The notes: generated from the letters alone by a model not told the origin. Positions 35,750 through 48,589 are shown, counted from the first letter of the stretch. The stretch is 64,000 bases of DNA from Sipunculus nudus (GCA_026874595.1 CM049317.1:14562882-14626881), one strand, 5' to 3'. Numbers and translations: made by a program.

Positions 35750-36220
35750 TGTTCGGTTTAAGTGGTGTACATGACTTAAGTCATCTGAGATATCATTGTG
35801 CGTCAGACTGACACTGATTGAAACCGAACAAGGAATCCAAAATTCGGCATACTTTTCATATCCCCAAAATCTACCGAACCGAAAACTGCGACTTCGTTCA
35901 TTTGAGAAGTTGAAGAAAACGGGTAAAAACGGTAAATGTTATAGCTAGAGACATTTTTCCATGGATATAACTTTATTTAATAAAAAATTTGTGTACCCGA
36001 AATTAGCTAAGAATCTTGTAAATTGTCTTTGTAAATTGTTAAGTTACTAGCATAAATATAAAATCAGTAACTTAACTTTTGCCGAACTTTTACTATGACA
36101 CCATTTCCCTTTGTAAGTATATTAATTTTCACAGAAGTATACGCATAAGGATTTATTTTGTTAAATTCTAAAATTTGAAAATAAAAGCTCATAAATTAGG
36201 CCAGTACTTGATATTTTTTC
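35750..36220 (+). repeat. Diverged 'agctcagctgac' family repeat
   Basis: The head 'cttaagtcatctgagatatc' is followed by a body with 'aattcggcatac' and 'tccccaaaatctaccgaacc', recognisably the same body as at 37611 and 45297, but more diverged. Confidence 0.5.
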
Positions 36221-36429
36221 AGAGGTCTTTTTGCATTCATTCATTTATTGTATTCAAACTCCAGGTCGCCCAGTTCTTCTCACAACAGCCCTACCTGATT
36301 ATACCTGATTTGTAATGCATCACTGGGAGAGCATCCCTGCTGTAATAGGTGTACAGTTATTCTCAGGCGAGTATTCTTTTTGTGCCACAGCACCACCAGA
36401 AAACGTGGGGAGTACACTGGTGTATCCAG

Positions 36430-37570
36430 TGGCGGACCTAGAGGGCGGCACGTTGTTTTTAGCGAACCTGTGAGCTTATGCGATGGTGCGGCGTCGTGTG
36501 TCGTGCCTCGTCTGTACGTTAACCATAGCTATCTCAAAAACTGCAGGAGCTGGCATCACCAAATTTTTTTGCAAATAATCAGTCATCCAAAAAACTATTT
36601 CGGATTTTGTTTATTTTTTTTTCTAACAGCATTTTCTTAGATTTTATAGGGAAAAAGCTTTAAAATCTTCTTCTCCCAAACTGTCCAGCCAAATTGTCCA
36701 ATATTTCACAGAAATGATCCCTGGAACAATCTGTCTGAAGTTTGTTCGAATGGTTCCAGTTCGGAGATTTTTGGCCGAGTTACAGGAGGTTGAACTTTGT
36801 TAACTGTGCAAAAAAGCATATTAAAATTTAAATCTCAGAAACAGCTGGAGCTATCTTCACCAAATTTTATGCCAATGTTGGTCACATAGGTCATATCTGA
36901 AATTTAGTTATTGGTGGCGCCACCTGCATCGGCCTTTTTTGTACGGGGTCATTAGTGCCTGTATCACACTGAGGGCTACAAAAAACTTCTTCTCTGAAAC
37001 CATGTGGCCAAAATGTTTAATATTGCACAGAAATGATCCTAGGGTAGTGCTTTCTCAAGTTTGTTCAAATGGTCTCTTTTCAGTCGCTTTTGGCTAAGTT
37101 ATGGGAAGCTGAATTTAGTCATGTGCCATAACAGCCCATTTAAGCTCAGTGGCTACAAAGATCTTCTTCTTAAAATCCACTGGGCCAAATTCTTAAATCT
37201 TACACATTAATTATCCTCAGATGTTGATAATTCAAGTTTGTCCAAACGGTTTTGGTTCAGTGCTTATTGGCTGAGTTATGGGAAGCTGAACTTAGCCAGT
37301 TTGCAGTATCTTCCTATATGAGTTATAAACCTGCGAAACGTTTTTCGACTGATGCCACTGGAGCCAGTTTGTTTAATATTTTACAAGAATAATCCCTACA
37401 ATAATTCTTATAACAATTGTCATTAATGGTTCCACATAAATGATTTTTGGCTGAATTATTGAGATTGAATTGAGTCATTTTACCATATATGTTAGATGTG
37501 TTATGCTGTTACATCTAGCCTGGCACCAGTTTATTAGCATCTATTACATCATGCCACTAGATATTTAGAT
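36430..37570 (+). mobile_element. Tandem-core element, family N
   Basis: The head contains 'agcgaacctgtgagcttatg' followed by 'cgatggtgcggcgtcg', and an inverted copy exists at 57800-58318. The body has ~270-bp units with 'caaatggtt', 'gctgaattt..agtcat' and one GGTGGCGCCACC palindrome near 36913. The 3' end was not securely found. It begins beside a CAGTGGCGGACC sequence like that of the hAT-type MITE at 61521. Confidence 0.5.
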
Positions 37571-37610
37571 TTCAGGTTATCTTTGGTTAATATTGAGATG
37601 AAAGTTTTTA

Positions 37611-39000
37611 GCTCAGCTGACTATTAAGTCATCTGAGCTATAGTCGTGGTCCATTGTCCGTCGTCCGTCCGTCTGTCTGTCCGTCCGGATGTCCGTCCGT
37701 AAGACTGGCACGTTTCGACACCATTGGACCTACGAATCTGAAATTCGCCATACAGTTAGATGTCCCCAAAATCTCTTACCATGCCGAAAATTGAGTCAAT
37801 AGGACTTTGTTCCTTCGAGATATTAAGGAAAAACCTCAATATTTTATTAGAAATCTATTTTCACACTTCAGGACTGCCTAATATCAAAACCACCCATCTG
37901 GTTTTCTTCATATTTACCATAAATATTCCTCTATATAGTTCCTATTTACATGCCAGAAATTAAGTCAGTATTATTTAATTTAAAAAAGTTATGGGCCCAA
38001 ACATAATGGACTTTGTAAAAAAAATCAGGAAAGACATTTGGTCACTTAAGACCAAAAGTGTTAAAGGTAGGGACTTTTTTTCAGTAATACAACTTTAATT
38101 GATCAAAATTTAATTGTATACCAAAAATTAGATAAAAATCTGTTGAATTTTTTTTAAATATTGGCAAAAATATAAAATTGGTACCTTAAATTTTGCCCAA
38201 GTTTGACCATGGCACGTTTTTTTCCTGTAAGTACTGTGGATTTGATTTTCACAGCATGTTTTCGTTAGCATTTTGTCTGTTAACACCAAAAATTTGAAAC
38301 CAGTTGAACAAAAACTGTAGATTTTTATTCAAGTTTTCAAGCACCATGTCACATCAAGTTTACATCAAGCTAGTGTTATGCAGTTTGCTAGAGCTCAGCT
38401 CCCCAGCTTCAGCTCTAAGTTCCTTAAATTTAGCATACAGTTAGATGTCTCCAAAATCCCCTACCATGCCAAGAATTTGATCACTAGGACTTAATTCCTT
38501 CGAAATATTAATGAAAAACTTCATTTTTCAATTAAAAACCCATTGTTACACTGTAAGATTGCCTAATATCAAAACCGCTGATCTGACTCTGATCATATAT
38601 AATATACATATTTTTCTATACATTCGCTATGCACATGCCAGAAATGATGTCAGTATTGCGTAATTGTTTTAAGTTATGGGCCCAAACATAATGCACATTT
38701 TAAAAAATCAAGAAATATATTTATTCCCTTAACAAGAGGATTGCTGAAGCTAGAGATTTTTTGTCAGGGATGTAACATTATTTAATCAAGATTCAATTGA
38801 ATACCAAAAATTAGTTCTGAATTTTTCAAATTTTATAAGTTATTAGCATAAATATAAAATTAGTACTTTAAATTTTGCCCAACTGTGACCATGGCACATT
38901 TGTTTCCTGAGAGCACTGTTGATATAATTTTCATATTATGCACACATAAGGATTTCATCTTTGTAGTTTAGAAAGCTGAAAGAAATTGGCCTAATATTGT
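37611..39000 (+). repeat. 'agctcagctgac'-headed repeat with two ~690-bp units
   Basis: The head 'agctcagctgactattaagt' is followed by 'catctgagctatagtcgtgg' and a (CCGT)n-type run (about 37658-37700). The body is present twice: 'catacagttagatgtccccaaaatc' near 37751 and 'catacagttagatgtctccaaaatc' near 38435. Related copies lie at 35750 and 45297. Confidence 0.7.
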
Positions 39001-40580
39001 AGCTTTTCTTAATGTTTTTATGAGACCATATCAGACCTAGGCTTAATCCAGCCCCTCTTCAGTCACCTGTATGTTGACCTTGTTGACCTTTCATCAGATT
39101 ATGCATGCTTGAGCGAAGCATACACTGGGGCAGCCAGGCAGCTAATGCCCAGCCACAGTTGATCCAGGTGTCCAACCCAACTCATCTAGTAGTTGTTTTG
39201 AAAAACAACATAACAATAAACAATAAAATAATAATTTTGTAATGGTTTTTTATAACAAATTAAAGAAAAATTAATAGAAAATGAATTTGTTAGTTGATGA
39301 GTAACAGAAAATTAACTTGCAGTTACTGATGATGTAAGAATCTTGTATGGATGGATAGAATGTCAATGTCAATGTTATTCCAAATAACACCATGCAATCA
39401 CCTATGGTATTTTTCAGTGAAATTTTAATGATAAAAAATAAATCATATTATTCATTACTAATCATTAGGGATCATATGATGGAAATTAATGATAGACAAA
39501 GATGCAGTTGATAATATTAATCTAGATTCCTACTGTGTCTAGTGTGTAGATTGATGTGAAAGTAGTCCAAAGTTAATATATTACATTTATTTTTTTTAAT
39601 ATAAATAAAAGCCATAAAACCAGGTACTTATGATCATTATTTAAATTTGTGAATTTTGTATATTCTGGATTCTCAACATCTTTGTTTGGCTAAAACTGAA
39701 AAAATACTAGACTTGGTGCTAATGCTTTGCTAATGTATTTTAATACGAATATGAATATGTACTGCATTAAAAAATTTTATTGCATAAGAATGGGAATTCA
39801 GGTAAAAATGAAAGTATTTGAATACCAGTGCAGATACTTTCAAAATGTATTCATGAATGCATTCATGAATATCTTCTATAATATTATTTCAATTATCATT
39901 TCAGTTATATTTTATTTTAAAAAATCATATGATTTTCCTATTATTTTTTTTTAATAAAAATTATATTGGCACAATATTTGTTATTAAATTTTAATAAATA
40001 GTTAAACTCTTTTATTATATGTGCTGCTTATAAGTTATATGGCCAAGTCGAAATCTGTGTGACAATAGCACTCCATTTGTTAATAAAATAAATGAAATCA
40101 ATCCTCTTCCCTGTCTCCAAAGATACTATCAAAATCATACATCAGCTAAACACCAACAACTCATAATAAAGCTTATATTTATTACCCACAAAACAAGAAT
40201 GTGCCTCTTTCCCAAATCAAATTTTTTATCATATATAAGAGCTGAGCGCCGTGACCCACAGGTCCCTTGTTTTAAAAGCTTTTAAAAAAATTAAATTTAT
40301 GATTTAAGTTATTCATCATACCAGGCAATGTTACAATCATGGATATTCGGTTCTCTGCGGCTATATAAAGACAACTGTACGTGGATTATAAAATATTGGT
40401 ATCCCTACTCAATTCAAGAATTTGCCATCAGTGAGATATATCTGTATTTTGATTTTGCATTCAGTATGCATCCGTAATAATTTTACATATGTTCCTGATA
40501 TCTTTTTTATAAAAAAAGTCAGCCGAAAAGCATTTTGTATTGGGAAAATAAATTCCAAAGTTATTTCAAGTAGGGACCAC
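39000..40580. other. AT-rich noncoding region
   Basis: Very AT-rich, with no exon, RNA gene or bounded repeat recognised. Confidence 0.5.
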
Positions 40581-40715
40581 GTTTGTGTACAGGTGGCAGC
40601 ACTTGGTTTACCATTGGCAGATTGCCAGTGCCTTGATGTTGGCTATTAGCCAAGATGATGTCAGCTCTATAAATAGTTTTGGCACAGTGCCAGGACTGGA
40701 AGAAGTGCAGCCAGG

Positions 40716-40955
40716 TGTAGGTCAAGAGTTCATTCAGTGCAGTAGCTGCATTCTATTTATAGCTTTTGCAGACCGCTCACTGCATCATATTTGGCACCAA
40801 AGTTCAGCCTGAATCTATTTATAGCTTTGGCAGAATGCCAACTGTGTCAGATTATGCAACAGGTCAAGAGTTCACTCAGTGCAGTCAGGTACAGGTCAAA
40901 AGTTCACTCAGTCTAGCCAGGTGCAGGTCAAGAGCTCACTCAGTGCAGTAGCTTG
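40716..40955 (+). repeat. ~32-bp tandem repeat
   Basis: Imperfect direct repeats of 'caggtgcaggtcaagagttc' plus 'actcagtgcag' occur near 40710-40743 and at 40858-40950. A 'tctatttatagctttggcag' motif is repeated between them. Confidence 0.65.
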
Positions 40956-41039
40956 AGGCAGCAATTTGTCACAGGTCACTCGGGGGCAACTGCCTTACTC
41001 ACCTAAGCCTTGTCAGCCCAGTGCATCAAACTCTGGGGA

Positions 41040-41349
41040 AGTTTGACCTGTCTATGCGTCTTTGATGGTATTCTCATTTACAAGACAGGTGGTGCCACCT
41101 ACATTGACTTTGCAGTGTATGCGCCTGCTTATTTCTACAGAGGAATTTGATACATCAGCCTAAAATTGGGCATGTTTATACATATCGGGTAGCTTTATAG
41201 TGTACAAGACTGGTGGCGCCACCTACAATAATTTTTGCACAGTGTATGTCCCTGCGTATTTCACAGGAGGGGTTTGACATATCAGTCTGACATTGGGCAT
41301 ATTTATATATCTCTTCGTTGTATATAAGACTGTAGGTGCCAGCTACAAT
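41040..41349 (+). repeat. ~125-bp tandem units with GGTGGCGCCACC palindromes
   Basis: Three units with 'ggtggcgccacctacaat', 'gcacagtgtatg' and 'ttgggcatgtttatacatat' lie directly before copy H2. They resemble the H core but with a shorter period. Confidence 0.6.
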
Positions 41350-42261
41350 CATTGTATCTGCCAAAACAGAGTTTTGCGGATACTATGTTTTCAGTCGGAA
41401 GCAGACGCTGCCACCATCGCCGCATATGTTTCCGGAGAACTCCTCCATAACCACTGGGCAGAATTTTTTAAAATTCGGAATTATGATCGGTCACATGTGA
41501 ACTGCTGCGCCCTCATTCTTGGTTGACCTCTGACCTTTCCTCTCTGCCAAGCGTCCATTTGTGCGTCTGTTTCCACACATAAACCCACATATCTCGGGAA
41601 CCGTCAGACCGATCAGGCTAAAAAGTATGCACAAATGTAGCCTTTTGATAGCTTTATAACATACACTAAAAATGGTAGCGCCACCTGCAACCATTTTTGC
41701 ACAGCGTCCACCTGTTCATCTGCCTTGGGATAAAATCACTCATAACTCAGCAGTGGTTTGACTTTTCCACCTGAAATTTTGCAGGTTTATACATCCTGGA
41801 CAGCTTTCTCGATTTTATGACAGGTGGCGCCACCTACATTCACGTTTACTCTGCAGACATCCAAGCTCATATCTCGGGAACCGTTTGACCGATTGGGCCA
41901 AAATTTTGCATGTGTATAGATCTCACATAGCTCTTCATCATAGGCAAAAGTTGTGGCGCCACCTGCAACCAGTCATGCACAGCGTCCATCTGTTCATCTG
42001 CCTTGGGATAAAATCACTCATATCTCAGCAGTGGTTTGACTTATTCACCTGAAATTTTGCAGGTTTATATATCCTGGACAATTTCCTCGATTTTATGGCA
42101 GGTGGCACCACCTACATTCATGTTTACACTGCAGACATCCATGCTAATATGCGACACACCTCACTCTATTCCCCTTGGCACTTAATCCATACCTCACTAC
42201 ACCCGTCCCACTCTGATTTCTGCGGATCCACATATTCGCTTGTCGACTACCCATATTCTAG
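41350..42261 (+). mobile_element. Helentron/HINE-like element, copy H2
   Basis: Same 5' hairpin as H1 (GTATCTGCCAAAAC at 41354, GTTTTGCGGATAC at 41371), with the (GCC)n run decayed. It has about 2.5 core units, then a 3' end with a degenerate hairpin ATTCG-CTTGT-CGACT and 'cccatattCTAG' followed by TTTT. About 160 bp of 3' flank is shared with H4. Confidence 0.7.
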
Positions 42262-42420
42262 TTTTAAAATGTCCTAGTCTGAACTTGCAGGTCCGAAATG
42301 TCTATTTTGCTATAATAATAATGACTAAGGTAGATATGCAGGACTTAAGAGGATCAATATTAAATTTTAAAAATAAACACAGTTGCACAGGTTCGCATTA
42401 GGCCTGTAGGCCTTGTTTTT
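42262..42420 (+). repeat. Segment shared with the inverted copy at 55562-56304
   Basis: From the CTAG of H2 onward the sequence (ttttaaaatgtcctagtc, aatgactaaggtag, cacaggttcgcattaggcct) recurs in reverse at 55562-55670 and 56232-56304. Here it is uninterrupted; there it carries a 561-bp insertion. Confidence 0.8.
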
Positions 42421-42435
42421 TTTTTTTGGGGGGGG

Positions 42436-43709
42436 GGCATTTTGATGATTTGTATGTTATTTCGACCTAGCATGACGAGTTCACCATGAAGGTCCAAATT
42501 AATTTGTACAAATTTGGCTGGTTTTTTTTTCCAATTTTCTTATAACTTACATGTCTTTTATTCGATATATAGAGAGATTATCTTACTGGGCCCCGTTTAA
42601 GGAATTCCCTGCATTGTTAATTGGACAATTTAACCAATCAAACGATTGTAAAATCTTTTATGGTCTTTTCACGCAGGTTAAAAAGGAAGCAAAAAAACGA
42701 TCGTTGCTCTCGCAACGTCAGAACGTCATCAAGATTCTGACCAATCCTTGTGGGGAAAATGATAAAATATAATCAAAATGAATTCACTGTCCTTGTTTTG
42801 TATAAAGATTGTTCACCCCCGCATGAATTCACCAAGATACCAACATACGTAAAAGACCTTAAACCACCAAAATGCCTCTTGCGCATTTCTCAATGTTCAT
42901 ACAATGGTCACATCAAAATAACAAGTGTTGCACTATCCTGAACTTCAGGTCTACCTCAATTTCGACTTCTTCTTTGTATGAACCAATGGTGATTAAATCT
43001 GGTGTTTATATGACCTGATCATATATTTAAAGAGAATACACCCTATCTTTCACCCAGACCTGTGTATAAGATGACAGATGTGAGTGTAAGTAAAATATAA
43101 GTATCTATTATAAACATATAGCGTGGTGGTGGAGGAGGCGCCTTAGCCGCTGTGTCACACGTTCAAATTAAGTATTAGGACTAATTATACTTCAAAGTTC
43201 AAATATGAAAGAATAATATATGCCTGTACTGTTTTATATTTGCCTGTACTGTTAATGCGATATAAACATCTTCAGGTTTTCATTAGCAAGCAGGTATTTT
43301 TTGCATTAGTGTGGGGTGAAAAAAACTGTCCTTTCAGTGAATTCCATGATATATTTGTTTTGTCTACAAAACTTAAACAACAAAGAAAATTTACCATATA
43401 TTTTGTCATTAGCTACTTTTTAGAGGGAAGGCAAATTCTATGACCGCCCCGCGTGGCACTTATGCAAAGTACGCTACTGGGTGTACCACAGTGCGATCAG
43501 AGAACTTTGCGAGTATATTAAACTAGTGTGCAACCAGTAAAAAGCACCGAATTACTCTTGATACGGGATTCAATACATTCTGTAGGAATGTCTCTTTCGA
43601 AAAATGCAGTAAAAAATCACCCAGCATTTTGAGAGCCCTACACACCGTTATGATTAATTAAACTCCCATATTTTCTTTCAAGGGAAATGTGTGAACAGCT
43701 TAATGAAAT
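42436..43709. other. Noncoding, unassigned
   Basis: No gene or bounded repeat was recognised. A poly-T/poly-G junction lies just before this stretch at about 42417-42438. Confidence 0.45.
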
Positions 43710-44998
43710 TAGGGCTGGCAGGTTTCTACCCTGTACGGTAATTACCCAGGTAATTACTGGGTATCGGTAAAAAAATACTTTCTATCATGGGTAGAAATGG
43801 TGGATAGGGGAGAAACTCTCAAGGGAATTTAAAAAATATATAAAATCATTTTTAATGGCATGAAAGATAAATAAAAGTATCACTGATATAAAGGTAACAT
43901 GTTAGTACTTTTTAAAGTTAATCAAACCATCATCAGGGCTTGTCAAGCTTAGCTGGGCACAAGGAAACCTGAATTCAGTCATGTATCACACCCTTCACCC
44001 TGCATGCTTCATGGTTTCTGAAACCCTCCAAGAGATATGTGTTGGTCTTCCTAATTATTCACTTGGGCACAAATTAATGATTAAATCAATATAAATGACA
44101 TGCATTACTTTATATTGGAAACCCTGCTAAGGCTGTCATAGGTTTTAGGAACCCTACTGGGGACATTTTTTTCTTAGGGAGTTATAGTTGAACTTAAATG
44201 CCTCAATGAGCTGTTGCATAACATCATATTTCAGAATGTTCTATATATATCCATCACTAAAGTAATAGACATATACTGAGCCATATGTTCTTAACAAGTG
44301 TTAAATCTCCATAATACAGTAAAAGTCTTGTACAAGGGAGGAAGACCTAAAGACCCTATATGGGAACACTTTATGTCTATCAAGATGGGTGGAAAAGAAT
44401 ATGGCAAATGTAAGCTATGTGGTAATGAACAACTTGCCAAAGCTAACAGTCTAAAAATACATCATGCCAAATGTGCCTCTGTAAATCAACCATGTACCAG
44501 CTCGTCCACTGATCAGTCCAGTAGATCTGGACTACATAAGAACCTGATGTTCGAACAAACAGGAGAGTTACCTAAATCATCATGATTATATTACACAGAT
44601 CTGTACATTTATAATTAGTGAATTAAGATTTTAGGATTCAATAAAGAATCAGAGAAATAATTGTTGTACATACATGTGGACACACCAATGAAATTATTTG
44701 GCATGCATAACACTTGTGTTAAAAAACTTCATTTTTTGGTTCAAATTGTAGTTTTTTTATGTTTTTAATCAAATGTTTTTTTCATCTTATTTGCTGACTG
44801 GTTATACTTTCATTATTTCTGTATCCACTAAACTTTGCCACTTTCACATATGTCAGTCAGGCCAGCTGAGGTTTCTACCCATTTCTACCTAATTCCTACC
44901 ATTACTACCTGGTAGAAAGGTATTTCTACCATTTTTACCCTAGTTTCTACCCATAGTAGGGTACAAATAGCTTTCTACCGGATAGAAACCCAACCCTG
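43710..44998 (+). mobile_element. hAT-like DNA element with BED-finger ORF
   Basis: The ends are inverted: the left begins TAGGGCTGGCAGGTTTCTAC, and the right, read on the opposite strand, begins CAGGGTTGGGTTTCTATCC. CAGGG-type ends and an internal BED zinc finger both fit the hAT superfamily. No clear 8-bp target duplication was found (AATGAAAT versus GTAGGAAT) and no DDE/RW transposase catalytic core is present. It is likely a non-autonomous or decayed copy. Confidence 0.6.
44298..44585 (+). CDS. BED-type zinc-finger protein, short ORF
   Basis: A 95-residue ORF. Residues about 15-60 read GRPKDPIWEHF, GKEYGKCKLCG, then LKIHHAKC: the aromatic/WxxF start, CxxC pair and His/Cys pair of a BED zinc finger, a DNA-binding domain common in hAT transposases and in domesticated derivatives. 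Only the finger and a Ser/Thr-rich tail are present. An AATAAA lies about 50 bases after the stop (near 44639). AATACAG at about 44313-44319 could be a splice acceptor, so the first residues may be intronic. It is probably a transposon fragment rather than a host gene. Confidence 0.6.
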   Translation: MLNLHNTVKVLYKGGRPKDPIWEHFMSIKMGGKEYGKCKLCGNEQLAKANSLKIHHAKCASVNQPCTSSSTDQSSRSGLHKNLMFEQTGELPKSS

Positions 44999-45296
44999 GT
45001 AGGAATTCGCAAAAATGTCCACAAACATGACAAGGCCACTAAGAGAGTCAGTAATTGAATGTGTAGGCACGATCTATGAGAAATGGCAAAACACGTAATT
45101 TCTTTCCTGAACATAATTCCACGTTTGTCATTAATCAGTCAAACAAAAGCGGTAAAGTTTTAGTTTCAGGTTGCACAAATTATAACTTCAATTTTATTAT
45201 TATTTTTCTTTTATTCTTATGGTTTTCCGGGTGTGTATTACATTAGTTATTCTGGTCCCGATCCCTATTCCAGTCATAACCCGAGCTGGCCCTTTT

Positions 45297-45930
45297 TAGC
45301 TCAGCTGACTATAAGTCATCTGAGCTATAGTCGTGGTCCTTTGTCCATCGTCCGTACGTCCGTAAAGAGGGCACGTATTGAAACCGTTGGACCTATGAAT
45401 CCAAAATTGTGCATACAGTTAGATGTCCCCAACATTTCCTAACACACCGAAAACAGGGTCACTAGGACTTCGTTCCTTTGAAATATTAAGGAAAAACCTT
45501 TTTCGCTAAAAAAAAAAAAGCCATTGTTACTCTGCAAGGCGGCCTAATATCGAAACCACTGGTCTGTTTTTGATTATATTTAGTATTCATATTCTTCTAT
45601 ACATTTTCTATTAACATACCAAAAATTAGGTCAGTATTGAGTATTTTTTTAAGTCATTGGTCCAAATATAATACAATTTTTAAAAAATCAGGAAATAATT
45701 TACTCACTTAACATGAAAATTGCTGAAGCTGGAGACTTTTTTACAGGGATATAAATTTATTAAATCAAGATTTAATTGTTAAAACAAAATTAGAACTGAA
45801 TTTTGCAAATTTTTTAAGTTATTAGCATGACTAAAATATCAATACCTTTAATTTTGTCCAACTTTGGCTACGGCCCTGTAAGCACTGTTGATTAAATTTT
45901 CACAGTATATATGTCAAGGTGGAGATTGCG
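45297..45930 (+). repeat. 'agctcagctgac'-headed repeat, single unit
   Basis: The head 'agctcagctgactataagtc' and 'tcgtggtcctttgtccatcg' are followed by 'gcatacagttagatgtcccc', matching the units at 37611-39000. Confidence 0.7.
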
Positions 45931-45934
45931 ATTT

Positions 45935-46335
45935 GGTAGAATTGTAGTTTCTACCAGTAGAAACTACGATCAGAGTCTCTGCTGGTAGAAACCACAATCG
46001 GAGTTTCTACCTGAATCGGATTTTCTACAGGTAGAAACTCCGATCCTACTAGTAGAGACTTCGATCATGGTTTCTACCAGTAGGAACTCCGATCCTACTG
46101 GTAGGAACTTCAATTCTACTGATACTATACTGGTAGAGACTCCAATCACAGTTCCTACCTGAAGAAACTGCGATCCTACTGGTAGGAACTTCAATTCTAC
46201 TGATGGGCCAACCAGTAGAAGCTGCGATCCTACCAGGCCAGTAGAAACTGCGATCTTACTGGTAGGAACTTCAATTAATGATAATTAAGCCAACCAGCAG
46301 AAACTGCGATCCTAATGGTAGGAACTTCAGTTCTA
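45935..46335. repeat. Array of alternating 'agtagaaactccgatc' palindromic repeats
   Basis: About fifteen imperfect copies of a 16-20 bp motif (agtagaaactNcgatc) occur in both orientations, so neighbouring copies form hairpins such as GGTTTCTACC/GGTAGAAACC. A second, shorter cluster lies at 46735-46866. The motif resembles the ends of the hAT-like element at 43710-44998. Confidence 0.75.
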
Positions 46336-46734
46336 TAGATAAGAACTCTATATGTGCAAATCCCGAAATAAGTTTCTGTGGTTGTTAAATAATATTTTAT
46401 ATTTATTTAAATATTAAATATGTGAATTTTCTTTAAAAATTGTGACTTTATTTCTTATGCCTTTCCCCCCTTTAAAAACCTGTAAATTTATTTCCTATTT
46501 ATTTTTCAGTATGTCACAGGCAAGGAACCATTGTGTTGTAAAATATATTACCCTTGATATTTGTTCTTCAAACAAAATAATTCACTAAATGGGAAAGATA
46601 ACAGGCAAGTATTGATTAAGTGTGAAATGTTTACCTTTAAAGTTTTACCTTTAATGTATGTTCTTGTAACAAAACAAATCACAAGGTGTGAAAGCTGTCA
46701 CCGTTAAGATGTTAATTAGTTTTGTGTAATGATC

Positions 46735-46866
46735 AATCGCAGTTTCAACTGGTAGAAACCACGATCAGAATCTCTACCAGTAGGATAGGAGTTTGTACTG
46801 GTAGAAACTCTGATCATGGTTTCCACCAGCAGAGACTCCGATCATAGTTTCTCCCAGTAGAAACTC
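46735..46866. repeat. Second cluster of 'agtagaaactccgatc' repeats
   Basis: Five or six copies of the same alternating motif as at 45935-46335, after about 400 bp of unrelated sequence. Confidence 0.7.
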
Positions 46867-46979
46867 AGTGGTGTATTGCTATATGAAAGTGTGAATGTTC
46901 ATCATGTTAGTAATTCTTTACTTCAGGAGAGTAAAAAATTCACCAGGTGTGAAATTGACTATTGATTGATTAGCATGTG

Positions 46980-47878
46980 TATTGATCTCAAATAGCTCTT
47001 TATCATACGCAAAACTGGTGGCGCCACCTGCAACCATTTTTGCACAGCGTCCCTCTGTTTGTCTCCCGTGGGCTAAAATCACTCATATCTCTGTAGTGGT
47101 TTGGCATAACTGCCTAAAATTTTGCAGGTTTATACATCCTGGACAGGTTTCTTGATTTTATAACAGGTGGCGCCACCTACATTCTAGTGTACTCTGCAGA
47201 CATCCAAGCTCATATCACGGGAACCGTTTGACCGATTTGGCCAAAATTTTGCATGTGTATAGATCTCACATGGCTCTTTATCATACACAAACTAGAGGGC
47301 CACCTGCAACCATTTTTGCACAGCATCTGTCTGTCTGCCGTGGGCTAAAATCACTCATATCTCTGTAGTGTTTTGGCTTGTCTGCCTAAACATTTTGCGT
47401 GTTTACACATCTTGGATAGCTTTCTCGATTTTTTTTTGGCAAGTGGCGTCACCTACATTTATGTTAACGCTGCAGACATTCAGGCTTATATCTCAAGACT
47501 TGTTGGACATATCCCCCTGAAATTTTGCTTGTGTATAGATCTCACATAGCTCTTAATCATACACAAAATTGGTGGCGCCACCTGCTACTATTTTTGCACA
47601 AGTCCTTCTGTTTGTCTGCTGTGGGATAAAATCACTCATATACATGTAGTGGTTTGACTTTGCTGCCTAAAAGGTGCATATGTATACAACTTGGACAGCT
47701 TTCTGGATTTGTGGTAGGTGGCGCAACCTACATACACATTTTGGCTGCAGAAATCCATGCTTATATGCAACACACCTCACTCTATTTCCCCTTGCCACTC
47801 AATCCATGCCTTACTTCACCAGTTCCACTCTGATATTGACGGATATACGTGGCAGCTTGTCGACTACCCGTATTCCAG
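46980..47878 (+). mobile_element. Helentron/HINE-like element, copy H3 (5' truncated)
   Basis: About three H-type core units start abruptly at about 46990 without the 5' hairpin. The 3' end has 'gcttgtcgactacccgtatt' and then CCAG, a one-base change from CTAG. Confidence 0.65.
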
Positions 47879-48199
47879 TTTAATATATGAATTCGAAGGT
47901 GGAATATTTACTTAGGAAAATCAGTTAGCTCTGAATGATATGATGATATCTGGTTGATTGTTCAGCTTCTGTTCTGCGTATTCGCACAACTTAATATGAA
48001 CACATATCTGTGTTCGATTATATATGAATAATCATGTTGGCTCTTTGATTATGAAGAGACGAAACAAGAATGCACAGAAAAGTACGTTCATTTCCTCATC
48101 TGGATCGAACCCATTATCTTTCCATTTCAGGTCGGCTGCTCTGCTACGGGTCTGCAGAGATCCCCAACATTTCTGCGTATCCCGTTTCTGCGTTTTCAT

Positions 48200-48202
<3 letters not shown>

Positions 48203-48255
<53 letters not shown>
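48203..48255. repeat. (TA)n microsatellite
   Basis: Uninterrupted run of about 53 bases. It produces spurious Tyr-Ile reading frames on both strands. Confidence 0.95.
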
Positions 48256-48256
<1 letters not shown>

Positions 48257-48589
48257 CAAGGACGCTCTTTTTCCCATGTCCGTGTTGTAAACAAACCCAG
48301 ACGACATCTGGTAATATGTTGCACATGACCTTACCAAGGTCAACTTGTAACATCCAGCTTGTTGGCCACGTCTGATAAATGAGAGTTTTACAGTAGAGTT
48401 TTTCCTTATTATTCCTCTAATAGAAATGTAGGCTAATACTATGGGTATAAAGCAGATTTTATGGAATGTACTGTGTAGATATTGAGATATATTGTATGAG
48501 CAATATTACGTATAAAGGACACGTCGGGTTATATATTCAATGCATTGATGCATGGTGATGCTTGTATTTACTATACAGGTGATATAAAT

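Noticed and set aside
45935-46335. CRISPR-like array
   Set aside because: Copies alternate in orientation and vary in spacing, there are no uniform spacers or cas genes, and the genome is eukaryotic.
48070-48375. Overlapping reading frames with long Tyr-Ile runs (also at 53658-53876 and 58952-59070)
   Set aside because: They are translations of (TA)n microsatellites. The real coding part at 59071-59235 is kept, but its extension into the TA tract is not.
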